Below, piece by piece: positions 8,901 through 11,992 of a DNA stretch of 11,992 nucleotides; positions within the stretch are counted from its first letter, which is position 1, and every line of letters begins with the position of its first letter. Source of the stretch: Micractinium sp. NFX-FRZ (taxonomy: Eukaryota; Chlorophyta; Trebouxiophyceae; Chlorellales; Chlorellaceae); assembly GCA_029339195.1 (NCBI GenBank), contig JAPTJF010000809.1:1-11992 (forward strand). Direction: 5' to 3'. Under the pieces are notes generated by a model that saw only the letters and a program-made list of their open reading frames with translations, was not told where the DNA came from and made no database searches. Made by a program: the position numbers and the translations under genes.

Positions 8901-11882
8901 CAGGCTGCTGCCACTGCCCACCTGTTGCAGCAGGCGCCAGGTGGCGGCCACAGAGGAGGGGCTGCCGGCAGCTGCCACCAGGCGGTGCAGCAGCTTGAGT
9001 GCTGAGCTGGGCAGCTTCTCGGCGGTTGCCGCCTCCAGCAGGCGGGCAATGGCGGCCGGGTAGTTGGCGTGTTCGGACAGCAGCTGCCCCGCGCGCAGCG
9101 GGTCCTGCAGGATGATCAATGGGACGGGGTTCATGGGGCAGGGTCAAATGGTGGACAAGCTAGCAAACATGTACTGATGTGTGCAACAGTGGGTGCCTTG
9201 AATCATGTGCCGTGACATGCTCTGCCCACAAGTTGTGCACGCGAGTCAAACCCACCAGGGCCCTCCCACCTTGACCTCCCTCGCCAGCTCAGCCCAGCAC
9301 CCAAAGTGCTCCAGCCGCTCCACCCTGAGGGCGTGGCTCTGGATGAGGCGCGAGGCCGCAGCCAGGCGCTGCTGGCGCCGGGCAGCGTCGCCGCCGGCAG
9401 CGGAGGAGGAGCTGGCTTTGGGGGCGGATGCAATCTCCCGCATGGCATTCACCCCAATGTCTTGCAGCAGGGTGGGGCTGGTGCGCTGCAGCTTCTGCAG
9501 CAGAGAAAGGGGAGCAAGGGGTGGAAAAAGGTGGGTGTGAGCGTGTGGAGGTAGGTGAGAGGTTTGAGGTGACGCAGGAGCACATGGTCAGTGACAGGAG
9601 AGGCACCTTGGAGCGCTGGGAGCACTTGCTGCAGGCAAGCGCCGCCCACCCAGCCTGGGCGCGCCAGCTGGCAGAGCCGACATGGCCACCCCAACCCCTC
9701 CCTGTCCCCGCCTCATCGCATCCCTCCCCGCTCCCTGATTCAATCCAGCCTTGACATGCACCCCCTGGCTCACCTTGCGCACCCCCTCCTCCTCCTCCAG
9801 CACCGCCAGGCACCGCCCCCACTGCCCCAGCGCCCGCAGCTGCTTCACCGCCGCCGCCAGCCAAGGCACCGCCTTGCCGCCCTCCCCCTGCAGCTTTAGC
9901 GCTCTTGCTGCACCCAGGGTGCGGGGGAGAAGGAAGGAAGGGAGCGGGTAATGTGTCCGCCCGAGGGTGCAAGCTGATCAGGGCCCCTCATGAAGGCCCC
10001 GGCAGGGCGTTATGCCAGAGGCACCTGCCCAGTGCCCGCATGAGCTCTCAAGCAGGCCATCAGGCAGCCACACATGAAGGCTAGCTGGGGTTACCGGCAC
10101 CCCCAAGCAGGCCATCAAGCAGCACCCTAAGCCAGAGGCAGGCAGATTCAAGTGCTGGGAGCCGTTACCTGCATCCAGGCAGCAGTCTGCCAGGCGGCGT
10201 GGGTCGTCCATTGTGAGCAGCAGCTCCCGGGCCTGCTTGTAGCTGCCCAGGGACAGCCACAGGCGCACCGCCAGCTCGCGGTCGCCGGCCTGCTGGAAGG
10301 CGCGGGCGGCCAGGGCGGCCCACAGCCGCCGCTCCTGCTCCAAACTCATCCCCTCGCTGCCGCCCTTCTGCGGCAGGGAGCAGACAAGGAGCGGGGGCGG
10401 GCGCCGCAGAATTGGCAATGTGGCACGTGAGGCACAGCGGGTGAGGGTTTGGCGCAAGCCACGAGCTGGGCTGGCTGCCCCGCCTGCCGCCCTGTCTCTG
10501 CAGCGCAGCCAGCCGAGTGGAAGCCTGCGCCGTCCACCACTTGCTGTCCACCCCAGCTGACATCATCCGCAGAAAGGCACCCCACATGCGTCCCATCACC
10601 ACCACCCTCGCTCCAGCCTGCAGCCACCTGAACTTCAGCTCACCGCCCTCAACCTCGCACCATCCTGAAGGCACTACATCTCATCTTCACCCCACCAGCC
10701 ACACCCTACCTTTGTGCTGACTGACGGTGCCGGGGGCGGCAGCAGCGCGGGGTTGGGCTGCGCGTTGACGGCCAGAGCCAGCAGCTCGTAGGCGGCAGCA
10801 AACCAGGCTGCCTTGGCCTCCTGGGGCGACCCCTCCTGCTGCTGCCGCGCCTTGCTCAGCCGCCCGCGGCACAGGCAGTACTGCAGGGGGAGATAGGCGG
10901 GGGGTGTGGTTTGCGGGCCCCGGCAGGGTGGGAATAGGTTGCCGTGCTGTTGCTCGATCCCCACAGCTGTCGGCCCCCGGTTGCAGCATCAAGCAGTCCC
11001 ACGCACCCCAATCCCTGGCCCTCACCTGCGCGCGCGCCGTGTCGCCCGCCCGCTCAAAGCAGCTCGCCGCCGCCTCGAACACCCCCTTCTCCAGCAGGTT
11101 GTAGCCCTGCTGCGCCCAGTCAGCGGGCGTGGAGCGGGCCTTGGTGATGCCCAGGTCGCTGGTGTCCACCCCCTCCTGCACACATGATGACAGGGCAGTG
11201 TAGAGAGCAACACGCTTGAGGTGGGCAGGGGGATGGAGGGTGCCCAGGGTGCGCATGTCGACTCCCTACTCCCTCTCGGCAGGTCATTTAGGAACGGAGG
11301 TCAAACACAAGTGACGAGTGAATGGGAGGGGAGGGCACATTTGTGTGGATGCACGAGATGTGCCATGGAGGGAACCGTCCGGGCAGCAGGCAGGCGGCGC
11401 GCCACCCTGACGCACCGATGCATGCACCCCATGCACAGGGGGTCTCTCCCAGCACCGCAGCCCAGTCTTCCTCCCTTCTTCCCTTGACACCATGTGCGTC
11501 TCAGATGCATGCCTACGTGCCTACCAGATGCACGCCGACATGCCATGCACCGGGGTGTTTCTCCCCTGCACCGCAGCCCAGCCCGCCCCACCTCCATGAG
11601 CGACCGTGCCACCACGCGTGCCAGGCCGAGGCGGTTGAGGTAGTAGTAGAGGGGGGCTCGGGCTGTGGGGTTCTCATCGTAGATCACCACGCTGTTCTTG
11701 GCACGAGTGATGGCTGCACGTGAGGAGGAGTGGGGGGGGGAGCGGGGGTGGTGGTGGCGCGGACGACGACGGGAGGCGGCGGGGCGCCACTGGACTGGAC
11801 ACTCCTGCAAAGCGCTGCTGCCCGGCACCTCATGTCACAGACACCCTCAGCCCTGGTAGAGTTGCTTCAGCTCCTCAAACAC
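2772..11882 (-). CDS. Large helicase-like protein, TRANK1-like: C-terminal 1,648 residues, 5' end outside the window
   Basis: Spliced gene read leftwards. Join, 5' to 3', high to low: (about 11882-11852), 11713-11592, 11175-11026, 10880-10710, 10367-10169, 9907-9774, 9494-9270, 9104-7838, 7550-7312, 7118-7029, 6815-6087, 5919-5836, 5648-5403, 5138-5005, 4801-4604, 4421-4288, 4043-3801, 3546-3143, 2948-2772 with TGA stop. Every junction keeps phase, which is strong support for the model. Residues below are numbered from the Ala at the 11852/11713 junction. Residues 1-41 hold UvrD-type helicase motif VI (AITRAKNSVVIYDE). Residues 60-220 are TPR-like helices. An IQ motif lies at about 1238-1249, a C-x2-C...H-x5-H set at 1365-1418, an acidic stretch at about 1575-1590 and a Lys-rich tail at 1591-1648. 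Known for the family: TRANK1-type proteins join a degenerate or active SF1 helicase to TPR and ankyrin regions. The upstream ATP-binding motifs are not visible here, so catalytic activity cannot be judged. Confidence 0.85.
3143..3546 (-). CDS. Exon 17: coiled coil and acidic stretch
   Basis: 404 bases: two completing Ser, 134 codons, phase 0 out at GATGGG|GTGAGG. A long helix (AALQRRAELQAKLEAAHGVL and a Gln/Ala coiled coil up to AAAAAQNQEA) is followed by DDGGGWSTVGRRGHARGALD and then the acidic DELDQEMEDDDEDG. The acidic end sits directly before the lysine-rich last exon. Confidence 0.82.
3801..4043 (-). CDS. Exon 16: Ala/Gly linker, His pair and helix
   Basis: 243 bases: two completing Gly, 80 codons, one out (GCAGAGA|GTGAGC). 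Opens with an Ala/Gly/Ser low-complexity linker of about 27 residues, then APSFLPHIYTDGHTAQAAAF with H-x5-H, then a charged helix LQYKELYKETLAPQLLRSLE. Together with CPIC in exon 15 this gives C-x2-C-x43-H-x5-H, a possible zinc finger with an expanded loop. The assignment is an inference. Confidence 0.8.
4288..4421 (-). CDS. Exon 15: C-x2-C zinc half-site
   Basis: One base completing Arg, 44 codons, one base out (phase 1, ACAG|GTGGGC). The acceptor is TCATGCAG. Ends AKLVPAAQCPICRVELQT. CPIC-R resembles the last cysteine pair of a RING finger or the first pair of a C2H2-type finger. No other cysteine pair lies nearby, so a full RING is not present. A His pair in exon 16 could complete a zinc site. 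Confidence 0.8.
4604..4801 (-). CDS. Exon 14: basic helix and coiled coil; GC donor
   Basis: 198 bases: one base completing an Arg codon, 65 codons, and two bases out. The acceptor is CTGACCAG. Contains a Pro-rich linker, then HRALVRAWWARVLARRQQAA, a second IQ-like basic helix, and a Gln/Glu coiled coil ending EEQECL. The only donor that preserves phase is GC (CTCAG|GCAAGG), the classic GC-AG intron consensus. Confidence 0.8.
5005..5138 (-). CDS. Exon 13: IQ motif
   Basis: 44 codons plus two bases (phase 2 out, TTTAG|GTGAGG). It contains AKAALVIQQAWRRCRKQRAR, matching the IQ consensus (I-Q-x3-R-[GR]-x3-[RKQ]) that binds calmodulin or EF-hand light chains. The Gly of the canonical motif is replaced by Arg. 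Residues about 1238-1249 of the visible protein. Calmodulin binding itself is an inference. Confidence 0.82.
5371..5395. repeat. (GCACA)5 pentanucleotide run near the exon 12 donor
   Basis: GCACT, three GCACA, then GCACG on the plus strand; TGTGC units on the transcript strand. It starts seven bases into the intron. Confidence 0.85.
5403..5648 (-). CDS. Exon 12: acidic start followed by a basic segment
   Basis: 82 codons, phase 0 on both sides, acceptor CCCCCCCCAG, donor CAG|GTGGGG. Begins DIDAILADLDEV (short acidic helix), followed by a Ser/Gly linker and a basic run SKKKRRRQPAGAGKGRR, a candidate nuclear localisation signal. A helix (AQAKLLQLAARPVVFQERGL) follows. The donor is followed seven bases later by a TGTGC repeat. 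Confidence 0.8.
5836..5919 (-). CDS. Exon 11: short linker exon
   Basis: 28 codons, phase 0 on both sides, acceptor CCCTGCAG, donor CAG|GTGAGG. Reads VAGRSMHEFDGLPKLPGQAE and ends GGAGTEEQ: a likely disordered Pro/Gly/Glu linker between the helical region and the basic segment. Too short to stand alone; support is from splice sites and phase. Confidence 0.72.
6087..6815 (-). CDS. Exon 10: helical region with Ser/Gly/Ala linker
   Basis: 243 codons, phase 0 in and out (TTGTGCAG acceptor, CAG|GTGGGA donor). Begins QGFAPYAVDAVLFYLERCWA and includes ATWLLELLCGLGSVSCL. A Ser/Gly/Ala-rich linker follows (AAGSSSSGGSSSGDAEGSS), then Leu/Ala/Gln helices with coiled-coil character near SLQQELQQAEGAKRVGQLVG. 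No recognised domain. Confidence 0.82.
6911..6931. repeat. CA/TG dinucleotide run in intron 9-10
   Basis: ACACACGCAC followed by ACACACACACA; on the transcript strand a TG run. Intronic, no function seen. Confidence 0.9.
7029..7118 (-). CDS. Exon 9: short beta-like segment
   Basis: 30 codons, phase 0 on both sides, acceptor TTCTGCAG, donor CAG|GTGGGG. Reads GSVELQLLIRIRGRREVPAM then LLVEASDSLQ. The alternation of hydrophobic and polar residues suggests beta strands in an otherwise helical protein. Support comes from the splice signals and phase. Confidence 0.8.
7163..7200. repeat. Perfect 19-base tandem duplication in intron 8-9
   Basis: TGCTGCAGCGGCAAGCTGC occurs twice head to tail (7163-7181 and 7182-7200). 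Confidence 0.92.
7312..7550 (-). CDS. Exon 8: conserved-looking Leu-rich segment
   Basis: 239 bases, two bases completing a Gly codon, then 79 codons, phase 0 out (CCCAAG|GTGGGG). The acceptor is ACTATAG instead of the usual TGCAG. Reads GPVDSLPAALDVRKLLHVDG and on to NPDVAFDLWRSLTFLLGLNR. It has little low complexity, unlike its neighbours, and may be one of the better conserved parts of the C-terminal region. The start of the exon recurs in the upstream intron at 7640-7661. Confidence 0.85.
7640..7661. repeat. Intronic copy of the exon 8 start
   Basis: 22 bases identical to 7514-7535 in exon 8, 126 bases away, with a weaker match extending on both sides (about 40 bases in all). On the minus strand it would read PAALDVRA, compared with PAALDVRK in exon 8. 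Confidence 0.88.
7784..7837. repeat. GCACA pentanucleotide run abutting the exon 7 donor
   Basis: About eleven 5-base units (GCACG, GCACA, GCAGA, GTACA, GCGCA) end exactly at the splice donor. On the transcript strand the GT of the donor is the first GTGC of the repeat. Confidence 0.9.
7838..9104 (-). CDS. Exon 7: large exon, helical solenoid core of the C-terminal region
   Basis: The largest exon, 1,267 bases, phase 0 in and phase 1 out. It starts DPLRAGQLLSEHANYPAAIA, again TPR-like, and continues for 422 codons. These are rich in Ala, Leu and Gln with helical periodicity, broken by two low-complexity linkers (around GAAGSSSGDSDGSGGSS, and DDAAAAAPP). No known enzyme motif is visible. The splice donor lies inside a GCACA/TGTGC pentanucleotide run. 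Long frames on the opposite strand are shadows of this exon. Confidence 0.85.
9270..9494 (-). CDS. Exon 6: helical repeat with Ser/Ala linker
   Basis: 75 codons, phase 0 at both ends, acceptor CTGCTGCAG, donor AAG|GTGGGA. Reads KLQRTSPTLLQDIGVNAMRE, a short SSSSAAGGDAARR linker, then a helix pair ending LEHFGCWAELAREVK. A 'hydrophobic-x2-G-x-W-x2-L' pattern similar to neighbouring repeats suggests another solenoid unit. Confidence 0.8.
9774..9907 (-). CDS. Exon 5: helical repeat
   Basis: 134 bases: two bases completing the split Ala codon, then 44 codons, ending AAG|GTGAGC in phase 0. Encodes ARALKLQGEGGKAVPWLAAA and KQLRALGQWGRCLAVLEEEE, which continue the solenoid pattern. Acceptor GGTGCAG. 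The phase match on both sides is the main support. Confidence 0.8.
10049..10123. repeat. Direct repeat in intron 4-5
   Basis: 10049-10068 and 10104-10123 share 19 of 20 bases (CAAGCAGGCCATCA-x-GCAGC). It is a small local duplication in the 261-base intron. Confidence 0.85.
10169..10367 (-). CDS. Exon 4: TPR-like repeats
   Basis: 199 bases from CCGCAG| to GATGCAG|GTAACG, ending in phase 1. Two further helix pairs are visible: RRLWAALAARAFQQAGDREL and AVRLWLSLGSYKQARELLL, followed by DDPRRLADCCLDA. The Gly/Ala spacing is typical of TPR or SEL1-like solenoids. The split codon joins to exon 5 to give an Ala. Confidence 0.85.
10368..10709 (-). other. Intron 3-4 (342 bases)
   Basis: Lies between AAG|GTAGGG and CCGCAG|AAGG, both phase 0. 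Minus-strand frames are open across part of it, but none has a phase-consistent acceptor and donor pair with a helicase-like product. Nothing else is seen. Confidence 0.65.
10710..10880 (-). CDS. Exon 3: helical repeat continuation
   Basis: 57 codons, phase 0 at both ends, CCCTGCAG acceptor and GTAGGG donor. Encodes a Gln/Ala-rich amphipathic stretch (YCLCRGRLSKARQQQEG...) with an alternating helix pattern, then a Pro-rich linker (PALLPPPAPSV). It continues the TPR-like solenoid. No catalytic motif is seen. Confidence 0.8.
11026..11175 (-). CDS. Exon 2: first TPR-like repeat after the helicase
   Basis: Phase 0 at both ends, 50 codons, TGTGCAG acceptor and GTGAGG donor. It holds the run W-x2-QGYNLLEKGVFEAAASCFERAGD, a textbook TPR-like helix pair (small residues at the packing positions, ..A..CFERAGD at the end of helix B). 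A TPR unit immediately after motif VI is characteristic of the TRANK1 family. Confidence 0.85.
11176..11591 (-). other. Intron 1-2 (416 bases), the longest intron in the window
   Basis: Flanked by ATGGAG|GTGGGG and TGTGCAG|GAGG. It holds a diverged direct duplication: 11429-11465 and 11543-11581 share CCATGCAC, a GGGG run, TCTCCC and GCACCGCAGCCCAG in the same order, about 115 bases apart. Several GCATGC-type runs also occur. No additional exon is supported. Confidence 0.7.
11592..11713 (-). CDS. Exon 1: helicase motif VI
   Basis: Starts after GTGCAG, with two bases completing a split Ala codon, and ends in phase 0 at ATGGAG|GTGGGG. It encodes AITRAKNSVVIYDENPTARA and on to SLME. ITRAK is the conserved motif VI core of SF1A (UvrD/Rep) helicases, where the Arg normally contacts the ATP phosphates. 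The segment VVIYDE and then 'LYYYLNRLGLARVV' matches the strand and helix that follow motif VI in TRANK1-type proteins. Exon length is 122 bases. Confidence 0.85.
11852..11882 (-). CDS. Exon 0 tail (5' boundary unknown): end of UvrD helicase C-terminal domain
   Basis: Reads VFEELKQLYQ and leaves one G that completes the Ala codon of the next exon, giving ELKQLYQAITRAKN. This matches the usual helix plus motif VI of UvrD-like helicases (ELK-x-LY-x-A-[IL]TRA[KR]). An in-frame TGA follows two codons later, so the splice must occur here. The only donor that restores the frame is GC (CAGG|GCTGAG). The left edge is firm only if this donor is used. The right edge is uncertain: a TTTGAG acceptor at about 11874 would give a 22-base exon, or the exon may reach further right. 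Confidence 0.45.
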
Positions 11883-11992
11883 AAACGCATAGCAAGCACC
11901 ACATGCAGCGCATACCAGGACTTGCCCCATGCAAGGGCCCGTTTGGCCCACCATTTAGGGCCCTAAAAGGCCCGCAGCCTTCAAGGCCAGGC
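11883..11992. other. Right edge: upstream intron or exon sequence, with TTTAGGGCCCTAAA palindrome
   Basis: No exon could be fixed here with confidence. The frame of exon 0 stays open to about 11960, but the peptide is Cys-rich and does not look like a helicase. Positions 11954-11967 form a perfect 14-base palindrome. Confidence 0.4.

Overview
The window looks like nuclear DNA of a green alga (Chlorophyta; possibly a Chlorella-type trebouxiophyte, though the lineage is an inference). It is strongly GC-rich. One gene is cut into many exons by introns of about 140-420 bases, most with GTGAG-like donors and TGCAG acceptors. Coding exons are Ala/Gln/Leu-rich. The probable 3' end carries TGTAA, the polyadenylation signal typical of green algae.

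Right part (about 2650-11992, minus strand): one large protein gene fills about 9 kb. I could chain 18 coding exons with matching splice phases at every junction, plus the tail of a nineteenth at the right. The 5' part of the gene lies beyond the window. The 1,648 residues seen begin in motif VI of a UvrD/Rep-type superfamily 1 helicase. A long helical, TPR-like C-terminal region follows, then an IQ (calmodulin-binding-like) motif, a possible split zinc site, an acidic stretch and a lysine-rich tail. The order helicase motif VI followed at once by TPR-like helices resembles the TRANK1 ('TPR and ankyrin repeat-containing protein 1') family of large eukaryotic helicase-like proteins. The biochemical role of that family is poorly known.

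Left part (1 to about 2650): no gene is supported. It holds two large minisatellite arrays: 14 copies of a 52-base unit (shorter variants of 42-43) at about 480-1195, and roughly 37 copies of a 32-base unit at about 1239-2455. Each array contains a segment in reversed orientation, giving long perfect inverted repeats. The long open frames over these arrays are best explained by the repeats lacking stop codons on one strand.

There is no operon, no tRNA or rRNA, no CRISPR array and no clear transposon. The most useful second looks are two GC-AG introns deduced from phase, pentanucleotide repeats at or next to two splice donors, an intronic copy of the start of exon 8, the zinc site, and the internal inversions of both arrays.
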